Shown here piece after piece: positions 12,201-20,586 of a stretch of DNA of 64,000 nucleotides (positions are counted from its first letter, which is position 1; every line of letters begins with the position of its first letter). Source of the stretch: Oxyruncus cristatus (taxonomy: Eukaryota > Chordata > Aves > Passeriformes > Cotingidae). The position numbers were made by a program, and so were the translations under genes. The stretch spans positions 378,092-442,091 of the forward strand of contig VXAY01004354.1 of NCBI GenBank assembly GCA_013399855.1. Reading direction: 5' to 3'. A model generated the notes under the pieces. It searched no databases and was not told where the DNA came from. It worked only from the letters and a program-made list of their open reading frames with translations.

Positions 12201-14333
12201 TGCTTCTGAGAATCCATTTTACTGTCTGAGGATTCCCCATGCAGATACTGGGAAACAGGCCTAAAGATTATTTTGGAGAGCTGTTTCCAGCACTGGGTGA
12301 AATAATCCAGCCTAATAAAATGGGATAAACCATCTCTGGTGACTGATAGCTGTGTGCATTGCTGAAGAGGAAGGTTTTCTGCAGTTCTGTCCAAATGACA
12401 GCATGACCCTTGGGATGCTGCTGTTTCTCAGACAACAAAGCCCGGGCAATTAGTAAGACAACACATCTCCAAAGATTTCTCTGCATTGTCTTCCCATTGC
12501 ATTTGATTCTCCGTGGTTTTAGTCAGAATGATCAGAAAACACAAGGGAGAACACGAATGGGCTTCTCATTTGAGACCTCTGGTTTTCCTTCTCCCTTCCA
12601 TGGCTGATATATTGGTGACAAAATTTCGATTCAAGCAGATCTTGGCTCCGCTCTTGTGGAGCAGCCCCTCCATTTCCTGCCAGCCCTGGCTGGGTGTCTG
12701 TGCTGCCACGTGGCAGAGCAGAAGTGGCTGTGCCTCAGCAAGGAGCAGTCCCGGTGTGTGCCGACGTGCAGGTTGGCACATCCTCTTGACACACAGAGTA
12801 TCCCAGTCCTTTTGCATAGCAGACAAGCCTGTTTGTTTCAGCAGTGAGTTTATGGAGTCCCAAAATAACTATGTTAAATGTAGAGCTGCGTGAGCAGAGT
12901 CACAGCTGCTACTTAGGTGGGCTGTATTTCTATTAAAAGAAGAGCACGATGAAAAAGCAATTGCTAAGCTTAGGAGAAGCTTCAGTTTGGTACCATTTCT
13001 CACGCCATGGTTAGTTCCATGCCAGTGAACAAGTCTCATAAAACCAGAGCAGGGCCCTTTCTAGAGAGTCCTTTTGGGAGCAGATCCCAAGCTCCAGGGC
13101 TGGAATTGTCTCAATAGTGAGGCAGCGGTGACTCCAAGTGGTGAACGCCTGCAAGTGACATCTTGAAGTTCCAATTTCAGCCCCGATGTCAGTGGCTACT
13201 ATCATTCCCTCCTCACCTACTGAGAGCTCCTCTGACTTTTGGAAGAAAGTCACCTGCTTTCTCTGTCCCCTGCCTGCACTTGTGTGCACCCCCAGCCCTC
13301 ACAGGAATGCTGCTGTGCCCTGCCTGTTTCTTGCCTCCAACCTCCTGAACAGGAGGGCAGGCTTTGTTACTAGACCTGCAGCAATTGAACTGTTCCTCTG
13401 GTTTTATCTTCCTGGAAAAAAAAGGCTCATGGTGAGCATGTGGTGCACTAGGGATGCTGATGGTTTGTGTTGATGCTGTGTGTATGTGTAGGCGCACGGA
13501 CAGAAGAGCCAAAAGAGGCTGGATAAATTGTCTGTTAATACCTCTGCTCAGCTTGCCAATGCAATTACAAAAGGTGGTTGGAAATATCAGCCCCTTCTGT
13601 GTTTGCTCTCAGTGGAAGCCTGGTTTGGATATTCTGTTAGCTACCCATACACTTGTATTTTGAAAACTGTCCTTGACTTTGGTCGCATTTTGTATCCAAG
13701 TGCATCCCACACCTTTGGGCTGGATTGCCCCCAGCCCTTCCACCTGGCTGGGTGAATGCTGCTGCATTGCTGGCTGGTCTGCCATGGGCAGTGACAGTCA
13801 GTCAGTGTGTGCTGACACTCTAGCCAGCCAGCCTGTACCACGACTGACTGCGTTTCTCCCTCTCTCCGTCTCTCTAGCAAGCTGACCCAGGACAACAGGA
13901 TAGAGAGCCCGATTCCTATCCTGCCGCTGCCAACACCAGATACTGAGACAGAGAAGCTGATCAAGATGAAGGATGAGGAGGTGAGACCCGGTTCTGCCTG
14001 TATCTCCTTGGTGCTGGAGCTGGAATCTAAGGCGTTTTCTCCAGGGGTGCCTCATAGAGGCTGTCCTGAGCCTTCCCACTCCTGCCTCCCCCCATCACGG
14101 GTCCTGGGTGGAGGATGGGCTATGAAAGCTGGGGCTTCCTGTCAGGGAAATGGGGCTAATTCCACCCCAGGTCCCGGTGCCTCTGTGCTCATGCAGGAGT
14201 TAACACTCCAGCTGCAGGGGGCTGCCCCCGGTGAGGATCAATCCCTTTCTGACTCTGTCCTCTGTGTCTCGTGCAGTTACGGCGGATGCAAGAGATGCTG
14301 CAGAAGATGCAGCAGCAGATGCAGGATCAGTGA
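2494..14333 (+). CDS. SEPTIN5: Septin 5 (filament-forming GTPase), 11 coding exons, 381 aa
   Basis: Coding exons: 2494-2583, 6912-7008, 7524-7610, 8160-8283, 8391-8525, 9199-9316, 9626-9727, 10621-10717, 11904-12039, 13878-13980 and 14277-14333. All introns are GT-AG; the sum is 1146 nt, giving 381 residues and a TGA stop. Visible motifs: polybasic HRKSVKKGF (about 47-55), P-loop GESGLGKS (63-70), G3 DTPGFGD (120-126), G4 AKAD (201-204), the septin unique element (about 240-310) and a short C-terminal heptad-like tail ([14 protein letters not shown], 364-377). This is the SEPT2-subgroup pattern and is nearly identical to mammalian SEPT5. Known role: GTP-binding hetero-oligomeric filaments on presynaptic and platelet membranes that bind syntaxin and restrain exocytosis. 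The N terminus matches the mammalian isoform starting MDSLAAPQDRLVE, with three extra residues near its end. The other known N-terminal exon (starting MSTGLRYKSK) was not found. GP1BB follows 5.6 kb downstream. Confidence 0.95.
2584..6911 (+). other. SEPTIN5: SEPTIN5 intron 1
   Basis: A 4.3 kb intron whose first 700 bases belong to the CpG island. It starts with donor GTATGG and ends with CCCCGCAG. A G-rich run lies just after the donor (2617-2642). I found no second N-terminal exon here, though a short alternative exon could be missed. No RNA gene or transposon was recognised. Confidence 0.8.
6912..7008 (+). CDS. SEPTIN5: SEPTIN5 coding exon 2
   Basis: Encodes [18 protein letters not shown], the polybasic membrane-binding segment HRKSVKKGF and the start of the GTPase fold (FDFTLMVAG). 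The acceptor is CCCCGCAG and the donor GTGAGA. It ends one base into the first glycine codon of the P-loop. Confidence 0.95.
7009..7523 (+). other. SEPTIN5: SEPTIN5 intron 2
   Basis: 515 bases with canonical GTGAGA and TTAATTAG ends. Nothing else is recognised in it. Confidence 0.85.
7524..7610 (+). CDS. SEPTIN5: SEPTIN5 coding exon 3 (P-loop)
   Basis: Completes the Walker A motif GESGLGKS and continues [21 protein letters not shown]. The P-loop lysine (residue 69) and serine (70), which bind phosphate and magnesium, are intact. The donor is GTAAGT, and the exon ends one base into a glutamate codon. Confidence 0.95.
7611..8159 (+). other. SEPTIN5: SEPTIN5 intron 3
   Basis: 549 bases bounded by GTAAGT and TTCAAAG. 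No further element was recognised. Confidence 0.85.
8160..8283 (+). CDS. SEPTIN5: SEPTIN5 coding exon 4 (switch regions, G3 motif)
   Basis: Encodes [20 protein letters not shown], then [21 protein letters not shown]. The G3/switch II motif DTPGFGD and the threonine-containing switch I region of the catalytically active SEPT2 subgroup are present. The donor GTGAGC splits a cysteine codon. Confidence 0.95.
8391..8525 (+). CDS. SEPTIN5: SEPTIN5 coding exon 5
   Basis: Encodes [20 protein letters not shown], then [20 protein letters not shown] and PFGHG, core septin GTPase segments. The acceptor is CTTCCCAG and the donor GTGAGA. The intron before it is only 107 bases long (8284-8390). Confidence 0.95.
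8526..9198 (+). other. SEPTIN5: SEPTIN5 intron 5
   Basis: 673 bases, GTGAGA to CCTGCAG. No other feature was recognised. Confidence 0.85.
9199..9316 (+). CDS. SEPTIN5: SEPTIN5 coding exon 6 (G4 motif)
   Basis: Encodes [20 protein letters not shown], then [19 protein letters not shown]. The G4 guanine-specificity motif AKAD is intact. The donor is GTGAGA, in phase 0 after the arginine. Confidence 0.95.
9317..9625 (+). other. SEPTIN5: SEPTIN5 intron 6
   Basis: 309 bases, GTGAGA to GACACAG. Nothing else was recognised. Confidence 0.85.
9626..9727 (+). CDS. SEPTIN5: SEPTIN5 coding exon 7
   Basis: Encodes [20 protein letters not shown], then [14 protein letters not shown]. The acidic DSDEDEEF segment lies between G4 and the septin unique element, as in mammalian SEPT5. 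The donor is GTAAGG. Confidence 0.95.
9728..10620 (+). other. SEPTIN5: SEPTIN5 intron 7
   Basis: 893 bases between donor GTAAGG and acceptor CGTTCCAG. I recognised no additional element. Confidence 0.85.
10621..10717 (+). CDS. SEPTIN5: SEPTIN5 coding exon 8
   Basis: Encodes [20 protein letters not shown], then [12 protein letters not shown]. It contains the G5-like VIGSN and the start of the septin unique element (RGRLYPWG), the segment that forms filament interfaces. The donor is GTAAGC. Confidence 0.95.
10718..11903 (+). other. SEPTIN5: SEPTIN5 intron 8
   Basis: 1186 bases, GTAAGC to TTCTGCAG. No gene, RNA or transposon was recognised inside. Confidence 0.85.
11904..12039 (+). CDS. SEPTIN5: SEPTIN5 coding exon 9
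   Basis: Encodes [20 protein letters not shown], then [20 protein letters not shown] and QQMT, the rest of the septin unique element. The donor is GTGGGT. Confidence 0.95.
12040..13877 (+). other. SEPTIN5: SEPTIN5 intron 9
   Basis: 1838 bases, the longest intron after intron 1, bounded by GTGGGT and TCTCTAG with a good pyrimidine tract (CTCCCTCTCTCCGTCTCT). No other feature was recognised. Confidence 0.85.
13878..13980 (+). CDS. SEPTIN5: SEPTIN5 coding exon 10
   Basis: Encodes [20 protein letters not shown], then [14 protein letters not shown], the linker to the C-terminal helix. The donor is GTGAGA. Confidence 0.95.
14277..14333 (+). CDS. SEPTIN5: SEPTIN5 coding exon 11, C-terminal helix and stop
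   Basis: Encodes [18 protein letters not shown] and TGA. The short methionine/glutamine-rich amphipathic helix matches the C terminus of mammalian SEPT5 almost exactly, which fixes the reading frame of the whole gene. Confidence 0.95.
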   Translation, partial: LRRMQEMLQKMQQQMQDQ

Positions 14334-17103
14334 GAGGCAGGTACCCGGAGGGCAGAGGGAATCCCCCAGTGACCACCTGAGACCTGGCAAGAGCTGTGAA
14401 CGTTTAGGAAAGGTTTCCTGTTGTATAGAGACTCGTGGGCAAGAGCTGCACCCGCACCCTCTAATTTATTAGCAGCAATGTTGGCTTTTCGGCCAGCTGG
14501 ATTGTGGAGGAGGCTGTTCACTTAACAGTTTACTGAAGTGTATTCCCTTCTTTTTTAATATTCTTTTTTTCTTTTTTTCTTTCTTTTTTTTTTTAAAGAA
14601 ACTAGCCTGGGAAGTCTCTAAGGCATCCTAAAAAAAAGAAAAGAAAAAGATCCCCCTTTCCCATGTACTAATCTCTTGTTTGGGAATGCTCTGGTATTTA
14701 AAGTCCTGGTTTCTCTGGTGTACAGACTTAAAGACTCTCTGTGTCAATGCACGTAAATGTTTACTCCCAAGTGAGGTGCTGTGCTCCTGTCCCTGTTCCC
14801 CTTGTCTGGGGCCAGCATTGTCAAGGCAGCCTTACCCTCCTGTGAGTTTGACCTGCTCAGGCTTCTCAGCCTGGGGACAGCTCTGGCCCAGAGAGCTGGG
14901 GCTGGGGGTTTCTCTGTGCACTGACCCTGCTCAGGAGTACTGATGGTTGCCTGGTTTCCTCTCTAGGTTTTTATGGGTTTTTTGTTTAGTTGGTTGGTTT
15001 TGTTCTTCCTATCAGAAGCTCCAGGATATTTGCACTGAGCAGCAAGGGACTGAGTCTCTCAAGGCTGGTTAGAAGAAAACACTTCTACACCAGAGTGCTT
15101 GGCCAGGACTGCTTTGGAGTAGAAACTCTAGGGCTGAAATCCAACCCCAAACGCAGACCTGTGTTCTGTCCCCAGGCTTTGCAGTCCCATGAGCACATTG
15201 CTGGCTCTGAGCTTCTGCTGGCTGAAGGGGCAGTTTTTGTAGGGTGGTACCCGAGATCTGCAGGCTGCCTGTCCAGGCAGGTGTTCCATCAGTGTGGCAG
15301 GAGCGGGAGTGTCACTGCATGGGGCTCAGCACAGCCCACCAGACTTGGCACTTGCTCCCCTGCCCTTCCCCTGGGACTCAGCCCTTCTCCCCCTCCCTAG
15401 TCCAAGGCTCTTCCTGTCTTAATGCTGGGAAGGCTGGTGGATCTGCTGGGCAGAGATAAAGAGCACTCTTTGGGCAGCAGCTCCCGTCTTGTTCTTGCTT
15501 CCTGCAGTATTTTTAACTCTAGTCCAGCCAGAGCAGAGCCCTGGAGTGTGATGTGCCTGATGGGGCAGGGCTCACCAGCAACACTGCCACGCTCGCAGGA
15601 ATCAGGGTTGTTGGAGGGAGAGACACTTGGCTCTTCTCTCTGACTCCAGGGAGTGCTCCCATGGGCTGGACCCTTCTGCTCCTTGGCTGATTCCTCTGTT
15701 CCCTTTCCCCTTTTGTATCTGCTCCTCCATCTCTGGGTCTCCCCAGCAGATCTCCCTGGGTAGGAAGCGCAGTGTTGGCCAGGAATAGCCAGGCCCTCCA
15801 TTCTGTTATAAGGCTCTGCATTTGTCTGATTCCTCCATGGGGCTTTAGAGTCCTGGTCAGGGCTTGTTCAGGTGGTGAGTAGGTTGGCTGGTTCCAGTTA
15901 TTCACTATACAGAGCGTGTGCTTAGCCATGGGCTAACTCTAGTTTAGGGGCAGGGGAGAGACCCTGGCACCCTGTGGAAGGACAGAGTGAGGGTGGAAGC
16001 CTTTGGCAGAACTGTGCAAGCTGGGCAAGACCAGTGTCCAACAATGTTGGTTTTTTTCACTCTCCCCTATTTTGGGCTCAAAAGTGGCAGTGCCAGCCTA
16101 GGAGAGCAGGATTCAGCGTGGCTTCAGTAACATGGAGGACTGACGTGCCTAAGGAGGAAACAAACCTTTCTTTGTGCAGCGTGCTTACTTGAGCGGTGGA
16201 GTGGCTGGAAACCTTTCTCCCAGGTTTCCTGGAGCTGGTTTGCTTCTAGCCAAAGCTGTAGGTCTGCTGACTTCTCAGCTTTCTGTGCTAGTGTAACAGG
16301 GAACACCTTCAAGTAGCTGTCCCCGCTTTTCTTACACTAGTCTTGTTAGTGAGGAGGATGTTCTGTTGCAAATGAGCCCTGTCCAGCTGGAGATGTTCCT
16401 CCTTCAAACAGATTTATTCCTAGAAGATAAAGGAGACTTTTTCCCTTTAGCAAGGACGTAGAGCAGCTGACAACTCTTATGCTGGGCTGTGCACAGAGAT
16501 GCTGTGTGCTGGTGAGAGCACAGGTACACTGGTCACAGGCAGGCAGGGTTGCTGAGGGTCGATCTGCCCCTGTCCCTCTGGGTGAGGAAGTCTCCATCAG
16601 CTCAGTGCAGGTGGCTCCTACAGCAAGGTGATAGTCACAAGTCTGTCCTCTACAGAGAGCTGAAGCTTTTGGCTACCAGCTGGCAAAGATAGTTCAAGTT
16701 GCATTTAGGAAAAAACACACAGGAGTGAGGTACCAGAGATGGCTTCTACAGAGGGGCAGTGGTACCACTGAAATCACATCTCCCTGTAGGAGGCTCCCTA
16801 GAAAGTGCCAGAGTTTGAGGGCTTGGAATGGGATTAGAGAGTGATGTTGGGGGGCACCGGGGAGGTGCCTGGAAAGGGGCATCTCTCTATTAAAGGGGTA
16901 CTGTGGCATCAAGTCACACAGTAAGCAGAGAAGGGACTCGTGAACACGTGTAGCTTGGCCATTTGGCTCTGGCAGCGAGAAGTGTGGATAGGAGAGTAAT
17001 TTAACACCTCCCCTCACACAACCCTCCACAGCCTCATATGCGATCCTTGCACCCCAGGCACATTCCCATGCCTCTGCCCAGCTTTGTCCTGCTGTGTGAG
17101 TGG

Positions 17104-17193
17104 CTGCAGGGGCAGTGTCCCTCTCTGCAGGGGCAGTGTCCCTCTCTGCAGGGGCAGTGTCCCTCTCTGCAGGGGCAGTGTCCCGCTCTGCAG
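17104..17193. repeat. 21-bp minisatellite, 4 copies
   Basis: Four near-perfect tandem copies of a 21-base unit beginning CTGCAGGGGCAGTGTCCC, at 17104, 17125, 17146 and 17167, followed by a partial fifth. Only the last copy carries a change (CTCTCT to GCTCT near its end). It lies within the septin 3' UTR and generates repetitive open frames on both strands that are not genes. Confidence 0.95.
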
Positions 17194-17611
17194 TGGGGCT
17201 GTCGGTCCATCTCGCCCCGTGCCTGCCGGGATGGAGCCATGGCATGAAGTCCTTGTGTGCCGCTGCTGTGCTGGTCCTGCTGTGCAGTCCCTGCAGCCTC
17301 CCTGCATGCCTCCTCTCCAGGGAGGGGATCCCACTCCTCGTGCTCTGCCACGGCATTCCTTGCTCCTGCTCACAAGCTCCGCTGTGCTATAATGCTGCCT
17401 TGCTCCTGCCATGCACCTTCCTCACCCCCTGCTTCATTCCTAGGCTCTTTGTTTCCTGTCCATCTCTTGGGTTATTATATTTTTTTGTAAATTTCTGTTT
17501 GAACATTTTGTCATTGTGAACAAAGAAAAATGAAACCTTTTAAAACATATCCATTTTATTAAATGATTATTGTTATTATTATTAATGTTTACTACCTGAA
17601 TTGATCAGTGA

Positions 17612-17617
17612 AATAAA
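17612..17617 (+). terminator. SEPTIN5: Poly(A) signal AATAAA of SEPTIN5
   Basis: A canonical AATAAA at the end of an AT-rich stretch resembling the end of vertebrate SEPT5 3' UTRs. It is followed within about 20-30 bases by T-rich sequence. This is inferred to be the main cleavage signal separating SEPTIN5 from GP1BB. Confidence 0.7.
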
Positions 17618-17640
17618 TACATTCAAAAACCCAACCTCTT

Positions 17641-19971
17641 TCTGTTTAATTTTCAGCCCTCTTCAGCAGCATTGGTGAAACATTGTGGGCAGGAGAGACC
17701 AAAACTCACCCTGTTTCTCCATTTATCTAATTCTGTCAGAACAGGCTCCAGGCAGGACTTCCTGCATGGGATTTCTGGCCTGGTTGTGCCAGAAGCTAGC
17801 AAGCTGATCTTGAAGTTCTTCTATCTTCAAGCTTCCCTTAGGAGTGGTGTCTAAATCAGCAATGGGCAGCTGGGCAGGATGCAGTCCCAGGAAGTGCAGT
17901 TTGTAAGTAGCCAGAGAAGCGTTGCCAAGTCTGTGCTGCCTGCAGAGCCACAACGGGCCTGGCTCTAGATCAGCTCCATGCCACAGCTGGCCTGAGCACC
18001 TGCCTGGGAATAAACACAGCACCAAATGCATGAGATGAGGTAGGTTTGCTGAGCACACTTAACCTGCAGTAGTCGAGCTGCTCCCAAGTGGAAAGCATGC
18101 CCTGCAGGAAAAACTGGGTTGGTTTACTAGCCTAAGATCTCTCTCCTACTCTGCCTATCCACCACAGTGGAATGATCTGCCCTAACTTCTTAGAAATTTA
18201 AAGCTTAATTGTTTTCTTTAGAGCATCAAAAATTTTCCCTAGGGCCAAATCCTGCCACTGTTTGCACCCTCAGTTCTCCTCAACATGAGCACATTCAGGG
18301 CATTCATAATTTCTGCTCTGTACAATGTGCACAGGGTAACAGAGTTGTGCTCATTTGGTCAACAGTTTCACAACATAATTCTGGTGGCCTTAGCCTAAGG
18401 AGCACAGTGAATGCCTGGTCAGGCTGGTGGCACAAAAGTGTCTGTGAAGGTGGGATGGCCATGAGAACACAAGATTCTACCTAAATGTATTCTGACCCTG
18501 GGACTTACCTGTTAGAGTATTTGTGTAATGCAGCCTCTGAATAAAGCATGTGGTCAGTCTTTCTCATTTCTATCAGCAGATCTAAGTAGGAGTAGATTCG
18601 TTTCCCTGTTTCAAGGGAAACCTGAGGGTCAGCACCTGGAAAAGTACAAGTTCTCACCCCTCTATGAAGTGCAGTTTTCCTGATGAGATGGGAAACCAAA
18701 GGCCACAGAGCTCCAGGAGTGTGGTACAAACCAGTAATGCCACCTTCCAGGTTGAAGTGCATGTTGGGTTACTATGCAGTGAGACTGTGCAGTGAGTTTG
18801 TGCTGGGCCCAGAATCACAGTTACCAGCACTGTCAGCATCGCTCCCAGCAAACGTGTTCTCGTGGGCAGTGCCAGCTCCTGTTTCTTGGAAGACTTGCTC
18901 AGTGAAGCATCAGCTTCCGCTGACAGGCAGACTTGGGGAAGGCCTCGTGTGGGAGGTGCCTTGGATGAGCCTGACCCTTATCTGGCCAGCCAGCTGCAAG
19001 GGCATTATTCGGGAGCTCAGCTGTGCAGCTGCTCACACGCTTGCACCGGCTGGACTGCCTGATGACTTTCCTCTTGTGTTGTAAAGCCAGCGAGACAGCA
19101 AGCATTGTACTACTCTGGTAAGTCAGCAAAGTTACCTTCTGTTTTCTCTTTGTTTGGTTGACAGCACGGAAGAGCACTGCCTTGTTGCAGGTACATGTAG
19201 TTGTTCTCCTGCAGAATTATAGCAGCTCGTGTTCAGCAGTGGCACGAGACTATAATATAAGGACAGCTCATTGACCCGTGTCTTCCAACACAGTCACAGC
19301 TCCAGAAGGAGATTATTCACCTGCTGGAGCAGCGTCTACCATGGAGAACTTGACTGGCCTCCACCCTCAGTGATCAGTACCCTTTCTGTGGCCAAGGACT
19401 GTTTATCACTTCTTTCCAAAACTGGAAAGGCTGTTTTTCACTCATGTTAACAGTAAATTTACTTCTGAATCTCCTCTTGCAGTTTGCACGAACAAAACTT
19501 TGCTTACAGGTGTAATTCAGAGCTATGATAAGGCATGAGCTGTTTCATATTTTAGTTTTTGATTCCTTGACAGAAATTTTATTGGCTACTCTAGTAATTC
19601 ACCTCCACTAATGCTGAAAATACAAGCAGCTCTTGTACACTTTGGAGGACTGGCAAAAATGTATTTGATGGCTGCAGCCAAGCCTTCCAATAGCTATGTG
19701 TTCGTATTCCTCCTCAAGTACAGGGTTGGAAGACCGGGAACATTCCTTCTCCTGTAAAGAGAGACCAGGATTTTGCACATCTCTTTTAACTTTGTTCTTT
19801 TCAGAGTTCTCGCACTCCTGTGAAGGACACCAAATCCACCCAACTTTGGGAACTCCTCAGAACAAACCAACACAAGACGTGGGGCTGTGGTGTCAGTCCT
19901 GGAGTGTGTGCTGTCTACTTGCCTGGTCTTCACCTCATTCAGTCTTAGCAGGGAAGTGTTTGCAGGTGAAG
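17641..19971 (+). promoter_or_regulatory. GP1BB: SEPTIN5-GP1BB spacer and GP1BB upstream region
   Basis: 2.3 kb without a coding gene. It should contain the thrombocyte promoter of GP1BB. Three WGATAR-type sites are visible: 18977-18983 (AGATAAG, minus strand), 19403-19408 (TGATAA, minus strand) and 19526-19532 (TGATAAG). An AT-rich TATA-like stretch lies at 19251-19260. Possible 3' splice sites for a 5' UTR intron occur just before the start codon (AG at 19950-19951 and 19964-19965). No first exon was identified. GATA and ETS control of GP1BB is known in mammals; its use here is inferred. Confidence 0.5.
18977..18996 (-). promoter_or_regulatory. GATA/E-box composite motif (GATA1-TAL1 type)
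   Basis: On the minus strand the sequence reads CAGCTG, seven bases, then AGATAAG. This fits the erythroid/megakaryocytic CTG-N7/8-WGATAR composite bound by GATA1 with TAL1 complexes. It lies about 1 kb upstream of the GP1BB start codon. The motif is seen directly; activity in thrombocytes is inferred. Confidence 0.5.
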
Positions 19972-20586
19972 ATGAACAGGGGAATTCTCTTCTTGTCTCT
20001 GCTTGGCTTCCTTCCGCTCGTGATACCCACCTGCCCTGTGCCATGCAAGTGTACCAGCACCATTATTGACTGCGCCTCAAAAGACCTCACTGTAGCAAAC
20101 CTGCCCGTTGCTTTCCGTCCTTCAGCCGAAATTATCCACCTCGGTTACAACAGGCTCACCTCTATTCCCAATGGGCTCTTTGACAACCTGAAGAGCCTCC
20201 AGGTAGTCTACCTGCAGGGCAACCCTTGGGAATGCACCTGTGACATCCTCTACCTGCGCTCCTGGCTGCAGTGGCAGCAGAACCGGACCCTGTACAGGGA
20301 CGTGAGGTGCAGCTCCCCGATGCACCTGCAGGACCGGGTTATCGCCTACCTCACAGAGGATGAGGTCAACTCCACATGCCAGTACTGGTACTGCAGCCTG
20401 GCTCTCCTCTCTCAGCTCTGTCTCTTCATCCTCCTTTTCCTCCAGGCTATCTTGGTTATCTTCATCATTGTTTACCTGCAGAAATTTCGGAGAATGACTG
20501 CTGAAGCCCGGAGCACCAGCCGAGAACTGCACCAGCAGGTTGACCCTTGGGTATCTGCTTCAAGAAACCCCTACAATAATGATTAA
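19972..20586 (+). CDS. GP1BB: Platelet/thrombocyte glycoprotein Ib beta chain, 204 aa
   Basis: Single-exon coding frame of 204 residues (human has 206). Order: signal peptide (1-20, hydrophobic ILFLSLLGFLPLVI); N-terminal LRR cap with Cys 21, 25, 27 and 34 (CPVPCKC...DC); one leucine-rich repeat (about 53-86); C-terminal cap NPWECTC with Cys 88, 90, 113 and 136; juxtamembrane Cys141; one membrane span (about 142-169); short basic cytoplasmic tail. YRDVRC and YLTEDE match mammalian GPIb beta rather than GPIX. Known role: disulfide-linked partner of GPIb alpha in the GPIb-IX-V von Willebrand factor receptor, needed for surface expression. In human the juxtamembrane Cys forms this disulfide; here it is kept with one residue fewer before it. 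Sequons are N104-R-T and N133-S-T. The start was chosen at 19972 because it opens directly into the signal peptide; the frame is open further upstream to 19696, but that part lacks family similarity. The tail lacks the serine equivalent to human Ser166. Confidence 0.95.
   Translation: MNRGILFLSLLGFLPLVIPTCPVPCKCTSTIIDCASKDLTVANLPVAFRPSAEIIHLGYNRLTSIPNGLFDNLKSLQVVYLQGNPWECTCDILYLRSWLQWQQNRTLYRDVRCSSPMHLQDRVIAYLTEDEVNSTCQYWYCSLALLSQLCLFILLFLQAILVIFIIVYLQKFRRMTAEARSTSRELHQQVDPWVSASRNPYNND

Larger units (their letters stand above)
14334..17640 (+). other. SEPTIN5: SEPTIN5 3' untranslated region
   Basis: About 3.3 kb from the stop codon to just past a canonical AATAAA. It contains a long pyrimidine tract (14561-14594) followed by a purine tract (14630-14650), a four-copy 21-bp repeat (17104-17187) and an AT-rich terminal segment with several TTATT units (about 17465-17620). 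The length is inferred from the signal position; an earlier cleavage site could shorten it. Confidence 0.65.

Noticed and set aside
16694..17519. Repetitive minus- and plus-strand frames in the septin 3' UTR
   Set aside because: They are produced by the 21-bp tandem repeat, whose unit length keeps the frame open. No independent coding evidence.
19696..19971. In-frame extension of GP1BB upstream to an ATG at 19696
   Set aside because: The extension would place about 92 residues before a normal signal peptide, lacks similarity to the family and crosses likely 3' splice sites. The start at 19972 gives the expected length.
19972..20586. Identification as GP9 (GPIX) instead of GP1BB
   Set aside because: The YRDVRC and YLTEDE motifs, the juxtamembrane cysteine, the basic tail ending in a DP-containing segment, and the position next to SEPTIN5 all fit GP1BB.
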